Positions 14,335-25,500 of a stretch of DNA of 64,000 nucleotides are shown in pieces. The translations under genes and the position numbers were made by a program. How positions within the stretch are numbered: position 1 is the first letter of the stretch; each line of letters begins with the position of its first letter. This DNA comes from an uncultured Colwellia sp. GTDB lineage: Bacteria; Pseudomonadota; Gammaproteobacteria; Enterobacterales; Alteromonadaceae. The stretch covers positions 62,001 to 126,000 of the forward strand of contig CAJXQI010000001.1 in the NCBI GenBank assembly GCA_913058395.1, read 5' to 3'. The notes under the pieces are model-generated. The model was not told the DNA's origin and did no database searches. It was given only the letters and a program-made list of their open reading frames with translations.

Positions 14335-17300
14335 TTACGCTTTTTTACGACGTGTAAATAACATAGGAGTTAGTAATAACATTAACCAACCGAATGAACC
14401 ACTTTCTTTCTTATTAACAATTGATACAGAAGCAACAGTTGTATCTGAGTTGCCTTTGCCATCATCAACCATTAGTTGGAAAGAGATAGTTTCATCTTTT
14501 GATACTTTTGGTGCTTCAAAGCTAATTGACTCAGCATTTGCACTAAAGCTTACAGGAGTACCTGCTAACTGTACCCAAGTATAAGTTAACGCATCACCAT
14601 TAGGATCAGATGAACTTGAAGCATCTAGTTGAACACTATCGTATTCTACAACTGAAGTGCTACCTGTAATCATTGCTGTAGGAGCACCTTCAACTTGAAT
14701 AACAACGCCTGTTTCATTTACAACTTCGGCTGTGTTTGCATCATCAGTAGTGCTTGAGATAACTACATTAGTTGGACCACCAGTAAAGTTATCAGTAATT
14801 TCAGTTGAGAACTTAAATACTGTTGGTTCAGTTGCTATTTCAGTCAATGTATAACACATGATTAGACCTGACTGAATTGATTCAACAGTACTTATTGAAC
14901 CTTCAGCGCCACCCCATACTGACTCAGCATAAATGTCTGCCTTGCCATTTGTACCAGTTGCATCTTCATAGCCAACTGTTGCACCCAAGTTAGAGCCCCA
15001 GTCATGAGTTACGTTGTCGTAAGCAAACATAAAGTTACCTGTAGCTCGCTCGATTACAACTTCAAAATCCATGATATCTGCAATATCACCAGGTGCAATA
15101 CCGTTAGCTGCTGAACCGTTAACGCCTAACCAATGCATCATGTTGTCAAATTCAATGATTGCATAAGCAGAGTTACTTGCAACAGATAAACCAGATGCAT
15201 CGCCTTTAACAATATGACCATCTCTCCACATTGGAGCAACAAGGTCATTTGCTTCAGCGCTATCTGGAAGTAGTTGGTTTATCCATGGTGCTGAACCTGC
15301 GCCACCACTAAAGTAAACAAAACCATCATCAGTTACATTGAATGATGAGAAAGATTTACCTAAGAAGTTAGTGCTAATGTTATATGAACCAACTTGGTCA
15401 TTACCTTCTACATCACCAGGCTTAACACCTAAGTCTGCTAGGTTAATATATGCGCCACCTGCACCAAAGTTTGGTAGTGCACAGCTTGCATCATCAACAT
15501 TACTAGTCATCGTATAGAATGGAGCTAGGCCGTACAAAGACTCTTGTAGTAATGTCCATGTAATGTCATTGCCATCAACTACTGCATCACCTGTAACTGA
15601 ATCTTCATCAAGTGTCATACCTGCTGGGACAGTTGCTTTAACTGTGTAAGTACGGTCACCAGGAGTTACGTTTGCAAGTACACTAACTTCATAATCAACA
15701 CGATCATTACGTTCCATATATGCATCAGCATTGCTTGAAATAGAAACATCATCCATTCCACGCATAAGATCAACTGATACAAGACCTAAGTTACCAGCAC
15801 GTTCCATGCTTGTACCTAAATCAACAGCGCCGTAATACATGTCACCAGACATACCATCGTCAAGTGACCACTTAAAACGTAAGTCAAATTCGGTTAACGC
15901 AGGAACTGTTGCATCAGCTTCAACTGACAGGTTATCACCTGTTTCACCGTCAACAATCGCAGTTGCCAATGTATAAGCATCTTCAGCGCCTTCTTCAGAG
16001 GCAGCCCAGTTTTGAACTGCAACCCAGTAGCTGCCTGCAGCAGGCATCATTAAGTCAACTTTTTCAAGCGCAGTACCTGTAGCACTTTCACCTAATTCTT
16101 CGTCTTCTTGAGGGATACCATCACCATTAGCATCTAGACCTACACGTAAGTCTAAATCAGGAGATTCTGAAGCTAAGATTTCAGCTACAAAACGTTTAGC
16201 ACCTTCAGGAATAGTATGCATAGTTACATTAATTCCGTCAGCTAAATCATCATAAGCTGCACTATTATCGCTATCTACTGCTAATGTTGCTTCTGCTTGG
16301 TCTGCTTTAGTTAAACCATAAGAACGAGCAGTAAACTCAGTAATTTCTACAGCCATAACATCTTCTAGCAAGAAGCTATCTACATTACGATTTGCATCAA
16401 AAGTAACTTTTTTAGGAATATTACCGTTTGAAGCTTGAACACTTACTGGGATACGTGCCGTTGGATGATCAGGTGAAGTCATTACTACATGACCAAATGA
16501 CCAAACATCACTCTCTGCTCCTACAGCGTCTACACTTATTGCAATAGCTTGGCTTTCACCTTCTGCAAGTGTGAACGTTGCTGGCGTAGCTGTAATAACT
16601 AAACCATCAGAAATCGTCGCACCTTCAACTGTCCAAGTACCTGCAGCTGTAGCTGTAACAGTACGAGTCCAGTCACACAAACCTACACAGTTAGCGTTAG
16701 CAACTGAAGGAATGTTTAACGTTTTAGGATCGCCGTCTATTTCAGGGTTTGCAGCAGTATAATTTGCTGCAGTTTCGTTCATGATAAGACCCGTTTGGTG
16801 TGCTAAATTAACACGAATACTACCAGAACCCATATCAAAGAAGTCAGCAGCCGTAGTGCCATCTTCTTTACGTACATCAGTTACTGCGGTTAACATTAAT
16901 GCTGAACGAATGTTATCAGGCGTCCATGTTGGATGAGCTGATTTCAATACAGCGCCAGCACCTGATGTATGAGGGGCTGACATTGAAGTACCTTGCAAAA
17001 ATGCAAAATCAGCTGGGTCTGTTCCAAGCACGTCGTGACCATACTGTTCATCTGAGTATGCCGCATAAATGGAAACACCTGGAGCTGTTACTGAAGGTGT
17101 CATAATATCAGGAACAGTTACGTTGCTACCACGAGAAGAGAAGTCAGCCATATCATCGGCTTGGCCAATTTTTAGCTCACCATCAGCAGCTGTAATTGTT
17201 GCCATATGGTCTGCACCAGACGCTAACCAAGTACGTAAAGCATTGCCATTCTCTGCATTCATATGAATGCCAGGTATTACATAAACATCGTTAGCTACAG

Positions 17301-18990
17301 ATGTGGCACCTCCATCTATATTGCCAAGTACAAAACCAGCTGCTCCACCCGCTTTAGCATTTATTGCTTTGTCTACACGAGCAATTGCACCACGATCACA
17401 AACAACTATTTCACCATCAAAAGTACCTTCAGGGAATGGTTGTAAACATTGTGCAGGATCGCCATCTGGATCATTACTATTTGGATAGTTTCCTGCCCAA
17501 ACGATACTTGCTGTAATTCCACCTGAAGCACTTTTTCCTTCCAATGTAGCTAGCTCTGTATCTCCACCTGAAAAACTGCCAATTTCTTTATCAAATGCTA
17601 CTTCACGGCCATGAGTCGATGCACCAACTACAGTATACCAAGGAGCATTTTTTGAAGTCGTTTGCGCTTCTGGACCACTATTACCTGCAGAAACAGCGGC
17701 AAAAATACCCGCTTCTTGTGCAGCTAAGAAACCTAATTCTGTTGAGCTAGCCCAAGGATTACCACCACCACTAATCGAATAGTTGATTACATCAACACCA
17801 TCAGATACAGCGTCATCTAGTGCTGCTATGATTGCTGCGCCAGGGCAGCCATTGTATGTATCAGACTCTTCTTGTCCGCGATTACCAGGGTTACAAATTT
17901 GATAAGAAACAATATTGGCATGCGGTGCAACACCTGAAATTTGTCCAAACATAAAGCCAGTTGAGTTTATACCGTCCCCTTGTTCTTCCCCGAATTCGCG
18001 GTCAACCATTGGAACATTCTTTAAAATGTTACCACCAGCGGTACTTGCAGTATGTGAGCCATGCCCGCCGTAATCTTCACCATTTTTTGCTGGAGGGTTG
18101 TCACCAAATACAGATGCGTCATCATAGTTGTCTGTAACTGATGCATATGAACGTACACCTATTAATTTGTCGTTACATAATTCAGCAAAATCACCGGCAC
18201 AATCACCAACGTAGACACCAGCGCCCCATGGGTTAGTATGGTCATAGCCATCACCACCAATATCAGCAAATGAATCATGATCGGTATTAACGCCACTATC
18301 GATTACACCGATAATTACGCCTTCACCCATATTTATTGCGCTTTGGCCTTCTCCTTCCCATACTTGAGGCGCACCAATGTGAGTAGGGCCGGTATCAGTG
18401 TTTATATGCTCCATGCGTTCTCTTTCAACAAACGCAACATCTGAAAGTGCAGACAGCTTTTCAGCTTCAGCTTGAGTTAAGCGTAAAGCCATACCATTGA
18501 AAGCATTTTTATACTTATAAACAGGATTTAAGCTATTGCCTAATTTATTGTTTGCTTTGCTTAAGAATGTTGCTTGCTTGCTTTCTAAGTAGTTGGCATA
18601 AGCAATTGACTCAGGTGCGTCTAAATCTAAGCGAAGCTCTTTTCTAATTTGCTGCGAACTTTTTTTGCTATTCGTTAATGATTTGAATAACGACTTTTTA
18701 GCTATTTGAGGGTTAGTGGCAGATAAGCCAGCAATTGAACCGTCATAAGTTGCTATAGGCTGATCTTTAAGACGAACAATATAGGTATATGTGCCGTCAG
18801 CTAAATCTTTTTCTGCACGAAACTTTTTGCCTTGTTGCTTGTTGTATGTGCCACCTTTGTTAATTGATATTGGTGCAACTGACTTTAATGGGTCAGCTGA
18901 ATATTGCGTTGGCACTGTACTGGCTGATGCCTGCATAGTTGCCATTGATAATAGCGCTGTTGATACTGCAATTGTTACTTTGTTATTCAC
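14335..18990 (-). CDS. Very large secreted subtilisin-like protease (S8) with GlyGly-CTERM-like tail
   Basis: The start is set by AGGGAGG ending seven bases before GTG at 18990; the frame is open to an ATG at 19011 that contains the ribosome site. In the 1558-residue longer numbering: signal peptide to about 30, I9 propeptide about 70-200, S8 domain with Asp238 (VIDSG), His317 (GGHGSH), Asn444 (SAGNSG) and Ser676 (GTSMSAP), and a PA domain inserted at about 490-610. Then come C-terminal beta domains including a PPC-like acidic one (about 960-1050) and a PKD/REJ-like one (about 1440-1530). It ends SGSFGWLMLLL...RRKKA: a glycine/serine motif, membrane helix and basic tail as in GlyGly-CTERM proteins, which are usually type II secretion clients cut by rhombosortase. 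Confidence 0.9.
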   Translation of the reverse strand: MNNKVTIAVSTALLSMATMQASASTVPTQYSADPLKSVAPISINKGGTYNKQQGKKFRAEKDLADGTYTYIVRLKDQPIATYDGSIAGLSATNPQIAKKSLFKSLTNSKKSSQQIRKELRLDLDAPESIAYANYLESKQATFLSKANNKLGNSLNPVYKYKNAFNGMALRLTQAEAEKLSALSDVAFVERERMEHINTDTGPTHIGAPQVWEGEGQSAINMGEGVIIGVIDSGVNTDHDSFADIGGDGYDHTNPWGAGVYVGDCAGDFAELCNDKLIGVRSYASVTDNYDDASVFGDNPPAKNGEDYGGHGSHTASTAGGNILKNVPMVDREFGEEQGDGINSTGFMFGQISGVAPHANIVSYQICNPGNRGQEESDTYNGCPGAAIIAALDDAVSDGVDVINYSISGGGNPWASSTELGFLAAQEAGIFAAVSAGNSGPEAQTTSKNAPWYTVVGASTHGREVAFDKEIGSFSGGDTELATLEGKSASGGITASIVWAGNYPNSNDPDGDPAQCLQPFPEGTFDGEIVVCDRGAIARVDKAINAKAGGAAGFVLGNIDGGATSVANDVYVIPGIHMNAENGNALRTWLASGADHMATITAADGELKIGQADDMADFSSRGSNVTVPDIMTPSVTAPGVSIYAAYSDEQYGHDVLGTDPADFAFLQGTSMSAPHTSGAGAVLKSAHPTWTPDNIRSALMLTAVTDVRKEDGTTAADFFDMGSGSIRVNLAHQTGLIMNETAANYTAANPEIDGDPKTLNIPSVANANCVGLCDWTRTVTATAAGTWTVEGATISDGLVITATPATFTLAEGESQAIAISVDAVGAESDVWSFGHVVMTSPDHPTARIPVSVQASNGNIPKKVTFDANRNVDSFLLEDVMAVEITEFTARSYGLTKADQAEATLAVDSDNSAAYDDLADGINVTMHTIPEGAKRFVAEILASESPDLDLRVGLDANGDGIPQEDEELGESATGTALEKVDLMMPAAGSYWVAVQNWAASEEGAEDAYTLATAIVDGETGDNLSVEADATVPALTEFDLRFKWSLDDGMSGDMYYGAVDLGTSMERAGNLGLVSVDLMRGMDDVSISSNADAYMERNDRVDYEVSVLANVTPGDRTYTVKATVPAGMTLDEDSVTGDAVVDGNDITWTLLQESLYGLAPFYTMTSNVDDASCALPNFGAGGAYINLADLGVKPGDVEGNDQVGSYNISTNFLGKSFSSFNVTDDGFVYFSGGAGSAPWINQLLPDSAEANDLVAPMWRDGHIVKGDASGLSVASNSAYAIIEFDNMMHWLGVNGSAANGIAPGDIADIMDFEVVIERATGNFMFAYDNVTHDWGSNLGATVGYEDATGTNGKADIYAESVWGGAEGSISTVESIQSGLIMCYTLTEIATEPTVFKFSTEITDNFTGGPTNVVISSTTDDANTAEVVNETGVVIQVEGAPTAMITGSTSVVEYDSVQLDASSSSDPNGDALTYTWVQLAGTPVSFSANAESISFEAPKVSKDETISFQLMVDDGKGNSDTTVASVSIVNKKESGSFGWLMLLLTPMLFTRRKKA

Positions 18991-19041
18991 AAAGAACCTC
19001 CCTAAATGCACAAAAATTGTGCTGATATTTATTTTTTAGTG

Positions 19042-19069
19042 AGTAAAATCGTTAATTGACGGCTTTACT
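19042..19069. promoter_or_regulatory. Inverted repeat upstream of the subtilase gene
   Basis: AGTAAA-at-CGT-taattg-ACG-gc-TTTACT gives nine pairs of dyad symmetry 52-79 bases before the start codon. Position and symmetry suit an operator. No known regulator motif was recognised. Confidence 0.3.
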
Positions 19070-19287
19070 AATTTTATAATACGAGAAACGCAAAAATGCG
19101 ACGGTTAAACATAGCACATGTAAAGATAATGTAAATATTTTGTGTGAAAAGGTTTGCGTTAATGAAAGTAAATAATTAAAAGTGGCAAATAGAGTTTACA
19201 AAAGAGTCTGATTTAGTATGAAAATTAGGCTGTCTTAACTTGTGTTAAAAGGATTCTTTGAAAAATAATAATGAGTGAAGTGTAATT

Positions 19288-19316
19288 GTAGCTTACAATT
19301 TTGGTTTGTAAGCTAC
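19288..19316 (-). terminator. Hairpin downstream of hslO
   Basis: GTAGCTTACAA and TTGTAAGCTAC form a perfect 11-bp stem with a seven-base loop, 23 bases beyond the hslO stop. It lacks a T run on the minus strand, so it may be a processing or stability hairpin rather than a true terminator. Confidence 0.45.
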
Positions 19317-19339
19317 TGATAAATTGTTTGAAGATGATT

Positions 19340-20203
19340 TTAGTGGGTTACGTCATCAATAAATTGTGTAAGTTGAGGGCGTTCAAATTTATAGGTTGTT
19401 ATACAATAATCACAAGTCATTGACACTGAGCCTTGCTCGGTAATAATGTTTTCTAATTCGCTAGGCTCTATTTGTGAAATGGCACTTAAACACTTTTCTT
19501 CTGAACAGCTACATTTATAGCTAACGTTTTGTGGCTCAAATAATATTACTTTTTCTTGATGATATAAACGGTACAACAACGCTTCACTATCGAGTGAAAA
19601 TATTTCTTCAGTTTTGATTGTGTTGGTCAGTTGGCATAAGTGCTCAAAATCAGCATGTTGCTTTTCTTTGTCTTCACCGTCAGGCATAAGTTGTACTAAG
19701 CTACCGGCGATTTGCGTAATATCGCTGTTAGTATATAGCCAAATTTTAGTCGGAATTTGTTCTGACACTTCAAAGTAATGTGCTAAGCATTCGGCTAAGG
19801 TTTCTTGCTCAAGCGCTACAACGCCTTGATAAGGTTCGCCACTACTTGGGCGAATGGTGATCACCATATTACCTTTACCGATTAGCTCTTTTAATGTTGT
19901 GGCATTGGTTTCACTGGCCATGCGTGCAATACCGCGCATTTCTTGTAGATGATTACCATTAACAGCCATATAGCCTATTGGGCCATCACCTTGCAATTGT
20001 ACGGCAATTTCACCTTCGAATTTTAAAGTTGCGGTTAAGAGGCAAGTCGCAGCAACAAGCTCACCCAACAATTGTTTTACACCAGCAGGGTAGTTATGTG
20101 GGGCAACAATATCTTGAAATGTTTGCTTTAAATTTACCAACTCACCTCTAGCATGCAAGTTATCAAATAAATAGCGATTTAATACGTCAGTTTGTCTGGT
20201 CAC
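19340..20203 (-). CDS. hslO: Redox-regulated chaperone Hsp33
   Basis: 287 residues, as in the family. Hsp33 is a cytoplasmic holdase activated by oxidation together with unfolding. The C-terminal zinc switch is intact: CSC (within YKCSCSEEKC) and CDYC about 28 residues later. The N-terminal part shows the family core (LLGELVAATCLLTATLKFEGEIAVQLQGDGPI). It starts three bases after hslR ends, so the two form an operon. Confidence 0.95.
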   Translation of the reverse strand: MTRQTDVLNRYLFDNLHARGELVNLKQTFQDIVAPHNYPAGVKQLLGELVAATCLLTATLKFEGEIAVQLQGDGPIGYMAVNGNHLQEMRGIARMASETNATTLKELIGKGNMVITIRPSSGEPYQGVVALEQETLAECLAHYFEVSEQIPTKIWLYTNSDITQIAGSLVQLMPDGEDKEKQHADFEHLCQLTNTIKTEEIFSLDSEALLYRLYHQEKVILFEPQNVSYKCSCSEEKCLSAISQIEPSELENIITEQGSVSMTCDYCITTYKFERPQLTQFIDDVTH

Positions 20204-20206
20204 TGT

Positions 20207-20620
20207 CTAGATCCTTTCTTTCAAATGTCGAATTTGTCGACGTTGTTTCTTGTCTGGTTTTGTCTCACTCGCAGGACTAAGTAAAATGCCTTGTTTACGA
20301 GCTAAGCTATTTTTTTCTCGGGTTTGAATACTTTCAGAGGTTTCTTGATAGAGTGTTTGGGCAAAAGTGGCATCCCGTCGTCTATCAGCAAGTGCAATAA
20401 CAATTACATGCTTCTCTTCAAAGCCTTGTCGCAGAGTGATGCGATCGCCTAGCACAACAGCTTTACCTGATTTACTGCGTTGGCCATTATAAAATACCTT
20501 TCCGCCATCAATCATTTGTTTTGCTATCGCACGGGTTTTATAAAAGCGCGCAGCCCATAGCCATTTATCTAAGCGCGTGGATTGTTTGTTTTCCGTACTG
20601 TTATCGCTTGATTTGACCAT
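20207..20620 (-). CDS. hslR: Heat shock protein 15, ribosome-associated S4 protein
   Basis: 137 residues (E. coli Hsp15 has 133). The S4 RNA-binding domain is near the N-terminus: TRLDKWLWAARFYKTRAIAKQMIDGGKVFYNGQ, then KAVVLGDRITLRQG. The C-terminus is basic. Hsp15 returns stalled 50S subunits that carry nascent-chain tRNA to the cycle. Paired with hslO as in most gammaproteobacteria. Confidence 0.92.
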   Translation of the reverse strand: MVKSSDNSTENKQSTRLDKWLWAARFYKTRAIAKQMIDGGKVFYNGQRSKSGKAVVLGDRITLRQGFEEKHVIVIALADRRRDATFAQTLYQETSESIQTREKNSLARKQGILLSPASETKPDKKQRRQIRHLKERI

Positions 20621-20818
20621 TGCTTTGCTTTTACTCTGTGTAGGTGTTATAAAAATGGCGAAGTTAGCATAACAGTATTGTTTACGCTAGCTAGAATACA
20701 TGTGTTTACATTTTTTAACTTATTATAGTTAAAAACTAATATGACGTCTTGTTGCTACGCCTCGGGTCAAGTATTATCAAAGTGAATTAAAATTTCCAGA
20801 CAATAAAATTATAACAAA

Positions 20819-21772
20819 ATGTCATTATCGAATAACTTATCAAATGTGTTTGAGCAGCTATCTAAACTTCCTCAGCAAAAAATTACTCAAGCGGTTATTT
20901 TTCTGTTGCTTAGTTATATCGCCTACCTATTTGCACAAATTACTTGGCTAGCAATACCGCAAGAAAAGAATGCTGCGGTATTAAAAGCTAGTGGTTCAAA
21001 ACCAACTCAAGTCTCAACATCTAAACAGTTAAATGTTAACGCAATTGAAGCTCTTAATTTATTTGGCGCATTCTCTCAACAGGAAGCCGAAAAAGTTGAA
21101 GAGTTAGTTATTGAAGATGCCCCAGAAACTCGACTGAAATTAACCTTAACTGGTGCGGTTGCCAGTAGTGATAAAGCAACTTCAGCAGCCATTATTGAAA
21201 GTGCAGGTAAGCAAGAAACCTACAGCATTGGTGAAAATATTAAAGGCACACGTGCCGTGTTGGAAAAAGTTTTTAACGACAGAGTATTATTGAAAGTTTC
21301 TGGCCGCTTAGAAACATTGATGATTGAAGGCGTAGATTTTAATAAAAACGTTCAAGCAATAAAACCAGCGAGTAAACAACAAAGAACAACTAAAAAAGCT
21401 CCATCTAAACGGTTTTCTTCACCTAACGTTGTTGACCAAAGAAATAACAAAGCACTTACCCAAAGTACTAAATCATTAAGAAAAGATTTAGATGACGATC
21501 CGGGTAAAATTACTGATTATTTAAAAATATCACCAAAGCGTGAAAATGGAAAAATTAGCGGCTACCGGCTAATGCCGGGAAAAGATCCAACTTTTTTCGA
21601 AAGTGCGGGTCTTAAGAATGGTGATGTAGCAATACAAATGAACGGTTTTGATTTAACCGAGCCAAGAGAGGCAGCTCAAGCGCTGCAATCTTTAAAAGAA
21701 GAACGAGAAGTTTCATTGTTACTTGATCGTAATAGTGAGATCACCGAAATACTTTTCAGTATCGATAATTAG
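20819..21772 (+). CDS. gspC: Type II secretion protein C
   Basis: 317 residues. One inner-membrane helix (ITQAVIFLLLSYIAYLFAQITW, about 20-42), then the periplasmic homology region (LFGAFSQ...LKLTLTGAVASSDKATSAAI) that contacts the secretin, a Lys/Arg/Gln-rich linker, and a C-terminal PDZ-like domain (GYRLMPGKDPTFFESAGLKNGDVAIQMNG). It couples the inner-membrane platform to GspD and has a role in substrate choice. No strong ribosome site precedes the ATG. First gene of the gsp operon. Confidence 0.92.
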   Translation: MSLSNNLSNVFEQLSKLPQQKITQAVIFLLLSYIAYLFAQITWLAIPQEKNAAVLKASGSKPTQVSTSKQLNVNAIEALNLFGAFSQQEAEKVEELVIEDAPETRLKLTLTGAVASSDKATSAAIIESAGKQETYSIGENIKGTRAVLEKVFNDRVLLKVSGRLETLMIEGVDFNKNVQAIKPASKQQRTTKKAPSKRFSSPNVVDQRNNKALTQSTKSLRKDLDDDPGKITDYLKISPKRENGKISGYRLMPGKDPTFFESAGLKNGDVAIQMNGFDLTEPREAAQALQSLKEEREVSLLLDRNSEITEILFSIDN

Positions 21773-21791
21773 AATAAAAAAGGAATAAGAG

Positions 21792-23891
21792 ATGCGCAAA
21801 TTATTAAGCGCTCCTTGGTATAAGCAAAGCCTTACCGGGGTTGTTACTGCAGTTATGCTAAATGGTGTTTTGCTTTCAGCAAATGTTCATGCTGCCGACT
21901 ATTCGCCTAACTTTAAAGGCACTGAAATAGCAGAGTTTATCAATATTGTTGGTAAAAATTTGAAAAAAACTATGATCGTTGATCCCAACGTTCGTGGCAA
22001 AGTTAATGTTCGCAGTTATGACTTATTAACTGAAGAGCAGTATTATCAATTTTTCTTGAACGTGCTAGAAGTGTACGGTTTTGCTGCGGTAGAAATGGAT
22101 AATAATGTTGTCAAAATCATTCGTAATAAAGACGCAAAAACTTCATCAATACCTGTTGTTGGCAACGACAATCCTGGCTCTGGCGATGAAATGGTTACTC
22201 GCGTTGTTGAAGTGAAAAACGTTACAGTACGTGAGTTAACACCACTACTTCGCCAACTATCTGACCAAGCAGGTGGAGGCAATGTTGTTAACTACGATCC
22301 TGCCAACGTAATCATGCTTACAGGTACCGCTGCGGTGGTTAATCGTTTAGTTAAAATTATTGAACGTGTGGATAAAGCCGGCGACCAAGATGTACAAATA
22401 ATTAAGCTTAAGTATGCTTCAGCTGGTGAAATGGTGCGTATTATCGAAGCAATGAATAAGTCTAGCGAAGGGAAATCGGCTGGTACGCCAACATTTTTAA
22501 TTCCTAAAATTGTTGCTGATGATCGTACTAATAGCGTAATTGTTAGCGGTGAAGCACAGGCCCGTGAACGAGTAGCAAGATTAGTTTCGCGTTTAGATAG
22601 CGAACTTGAGTCAAACGGTAATACCCGAGTTTATCACCTGAAATACGCTAAATCTGAAGACATGGTTAAAGTGTTGGAAGGGGTTAGTAAGTCAATCGAA
22701 TCTGATAGCTCAGGCACAAAAAAATCATCTAAAAGTAGCAAAACTAGAAACATTAGCATCGATGCTCATGAAGATACTAATACCCTAGTGATTACTGCTC
22801 AGCCAGATATGCTGCGCTCACTTGAAGCGGTTATTCGTCAATTAGATATTCGCCGTGCTCAAGTACTTATCGAAGCCATTATTGTTGAAGTTTTTGAAGG
22901 TGACGGTGTTAACTTAGGTGTGCAGTGGTATCACGAATCAGGCGCAATGACACAATTTACTAATGGTGTTGCACCAATTAGCTCAATTGCCGCAGCGGCT
23001 GAAGCAGCTAAATCAACCCCTGGTGATATCGTTCCTGCTGTTTATTCTTCTGAAACAGGCGAAAAGATTAGTGATGAATATCGTAAAAATGATATTGATG
23101 GCGATTACAGCTTGGCTGCTGACGTTTTAGGCTCTGTGAGCGGAACACTGTTTGGTATTGTTAAAGGTGATTGGGGCGCGGTATTACAAGCGGTTAGTTC
23201 GGATACAAACTCAAATATTTTGTCTACACCAAGTATTACAACGCTAGATAACGAAGAAGCCTACTTTATTGTTGGTCAAGAAGTGCCAATAATCACTGGC
23301 TCTGCAACAGGTAGCGGTAACACCAACCCATTTCAAACGGTAGAACGTCAAGAAATTGGTATCAAGTTAAAAGTAACACCGCAAATCAATGAAGGTAGTG
23401 GCGTACAGTTAACCATTGAGCAAGAAGTTTCTTCTGTAAGTGGTGCAACCGGCGTTGATATTTCAATTAACAAACGTGAAATTAAAACTACCGTAATGGC
23501 CGATGATGGCGCGACAGTCATTCTAGGCGGCTTGATTGACGAAGACGTGCAAGAAAGTGTGCAGAAAGTACCATTATTAGGTGACATTCCAATTCTTGGC
23601 CATTTATTTAAATCAACCAGTAATACTAAACGTAAACGTAACCTAATGGTGTTCTTACGTCCGACTATTGTTCGTAATGGCCAGTTAATGGATGATTTAA
23701 GTAAAGAGAAATACAACTATATTCGTGCCCAAGAAGTGTCAAGTCGTGAAGCTGGTTTAGAACTGATGGACGATGAAAAACTACCTATTTTGCCTGAGTG
23801 GAATGATGAATTATCACTGCCGCCGTCTTTTGAAGAGCATATGCAAAAAGTAGAAGATAAAAAAACAATGACGAAAAAAGAAGATGAGTAA
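21792..23891 (+). CDS. gspD: Type II secretion secretin
   Basis: 699 residues. A long signal peptide ends around VHA-ADYS. Next come N0 ([23 protein letters not shown]), repeated N1-N3 modules ([48 protein letters not shown]), and the secretin core ([43 protein letters not shown]). It forms the outer-membrane channel. The stop overlaps the gspE ATG (TAATG). Secretins without their pilotin are a classic trigger of the Psp response; the psp operon is 12 kb away. Confidence 0.96.
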   Translation: MRKLLSAPWYKQSLTGVVTAVMLNGVLLSANVHAADYSPNFKGTEIAEFINIVGKNLKKTMIVDPNVRGKVNVRSYDLLTEEQYYQFFLNVLEVYGFAAVEMDNNVVKIIRNKDAKTSSIPVVGNDNPGSGDEMVTRVVEVKNVTVRELTPLLRQLSDQAGGGNVVNYDPANVIMLTGTAAVVNRLVKIIERVDKAGDQDVQIIKLKYASAGEMVRIIEAMNKSSEGKSAGTPTFLIPKIVADDRTNSVIVSGEAQARERVARLVSRLDSELESNGNTRVYHLKYAKSEDMVKVLEGVSKSIESDSSGTKKSSKSSKTRNISIDAHEDTNTLVITAQPDMLRSLEAVIRQLDIRRAQVLIEAIIVEVFEGDGVNLGVQWYHESGAMTQFTNGVAPISSIAAAAEAAKSTPGDIVPAVYSSETGEKISDEYRKNDIDGDYSLAADVLGSVSGTLFGIVKGDWGAVLQAVSSDTNSNILSTPSITTLDNEEAYFIVGQEVPIITGSATGSGNTNPFQTVERQEIGIKLKVTPQINEGSGVQLTIEQEVSSVSGATGVDISINKREIKTTVMADDGATVILGGLIDEDVQESVQKVPLLGDIPILGHLFKSTSNTKRKRNLMVFLRPTIVRNGQLMDDLSKEKYNYIRAQEVSSREAGLELMDDEKLPILPEWNDELSLPPSFEEHMQKVEDKKTMTKKEDE

Positions 23892-25462
23892 TGAGTGATA
23901 TCGATTCTCAAGCTCAGGCTTTTATTGCTGCAAGCGAAGCCGATGACGAACAAAAATTAATGGAAAACGATAGCGAGATTATTGCAGACGAAAATATTCG
24001 TTTTCGCTTGCCATTTGGTTTCGCAAAGCGCCATAGCGTACTTATTCAGAAAGATGATGGTGGCTTACGTTTGGTTTGTGTTGATACGTTAAACGCTGAT
24101 ATTTTACTAGAAGTTAGGCGAGTACTAAAATCGCCGTTTGATATTGAAGTGAAAACAGCCGAAGAATTTGAGCAGCTGCTAACAATTGCTTATCAACGTG
24201 ACTCTTCTGAAGCGCAACAAATGATGGAAGATATCGGTAACGAAGTTGACTTATATTCACTTGCCGATGAAATGACAGAAACAGAAGATCTGCTCGAAAA
24301 TGAAGATGACGCACCGATCATTAAATTGATCAATGCCATGTTAAGTGAGGCGATTAAAGAAAATGCTTCTGATATTCATATCGAAACTTTTGAAGAATCA
24401 TTACAAATTCGTTTTCGTGTCGATGGTGTTTTACGTGAAGTCTTAAAACCAAACCGTAAATTAGCATCATTATTAGTTTCACGTATTAAGGTTATGGCAA
24501 AGCTTGATATTGCTGAAAAACGTATTCCACAAGATGGTCGTATTTCGTTAAAAATAGCGGGACGAGCAGTTGATGTCCGTGTATCTACTATGCCGACAGG
24601 TCATGGCGAGCGAGTAGTTTTACGTTTGTTAGATAAAAACTCTACCCGATTAGATTTACAAGATTTAGGGATGACGGATGGCAATAGAGCACGCTTTTCG
24701 GAATTAATCGAAAAGCCGCATGGTATCATTTTAGTTACAGGGCCAACAGGCTCAGGTAAAAGTACTACCTTGTATGCAGGCTTAAGCCAAATTGATAGTA
24801 AAGAACGAAATATTTTAACGGTAGAAGACCCTATTGAATACGCTATTGCAGGTATTGGTCAAACGCAGGTTAATACTAAAGTAGACATGACGTTTGCTCG
24901 AGGCTTACGTGCGATACTTCGTCAAGATCCTGATGTAGTCATGGTGGGTGAAATTCGTGATTTAGAAACCGCACAAATTGGTGTTCAAGCCAGTTTAACG
25001 GGTCACTTAGTGCTTTCAACCTTGCATACAAACACCGCTGCAGGTGCGATTACGCGAATGGAAGACATGGGCGTTGAACCTTTCTTGCTTTCGTCGAGTC
25101 TACTTGGTGTATTAGCACAACGTTTAGTACGAACCTTGTGTCCACATTGTCGTGAATGTTGTGCCCCATCAGAAGAAGAGCGACGTTTGTTGCAACTTTC
25201 TGAAGGTGACCAAGCGCCAATTTTTAAAGCTGTAGGTTGTGAAGAGTGTAATTTCAAAGGTTATAGAGGCCGAACCGGTATCCATGAGCTAATTGTTGTT
25301 GATGATAAAGTGCGAGAGCTTATTCATAACGGCAAAGGTGAGCAAGTTATCGAAAAATTCATTCGTAAAACAACACCAAGTATTCGTCGTGATGGCTTTG
25401 ATAAAGTTATGCGCGGGGAAACAACTATTGAAGAAGTCTTACGAGTAACCCGAGAAGACTAA
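23891..25462 (+). CDS. gspE: Type II secretion ATPase
   Basis: 523 residues. An N-terminal GspL-binding region, then the ATPase with Walker [10 protein letters not shown] (from Gly284), Asp boxes ([23 protein letters not shown]), the His box ([10 protein letters not shown]) and a zinc tetracysteine module (CPHCRECC ... CEEC). It powers pseudopilus assembly from the cytoplasmic face. Start overlaps gspD by one base. Confidence 0.97.
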   Translation: MSDIDSQAQAFIAASEADDEQKLMENDSEIIADENIRFRLPFGFAKRHSVLIQKDDGGLRLVCVDTLNADILLEVRRVLKSPFDIEVKTAEEFEQLLTIAYQRDSSEAQQMMEDIGNEVDLYSLADEMTETEDLLENEDDAPIIKLINAMLSEAIKENASDIHIETFEESLQIRFRVDGVLREVLKPNRKLASLLVSRIKVMAKLDIAEKRIPQDGRISLKIAGRAVDVRVSTMPTGHGERVVLRLLDKNSTRLDLQDLGMTDGNRARFSELIEKPHGIILVTGPTGSGKSTTLYAGLSQIDSKERNILTVEDPIEYAIAGIGQTQVNTKVDMTFARGLRAILRQDPDVVMVGEIRDLETAQIGVQASLTGHLVLSTLHTNTAAGAITRMEDMGVEPFLLSSSLLGVLAQRLVRTLCPHCRECCAPSEEERRLLQLSEGDQAPIFKAVGCEECNFKGYRGRTGIHELIVVDDKVRELIHNGKGEQVIEKFIRKTTPSIRRDGFDKVMRGETTIEEVLRVTRED

Positions 25463-25500
25463 TTAAGCTAATAACTAGGTTATAAATTAAATTGTAAATT

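Noticed and set aside
16571-17488. Several plus-strand ORFs inside the subtilase gene
   Set aside because: Antisense shadows of the protease coding sequence with no starts or motifs of their own.
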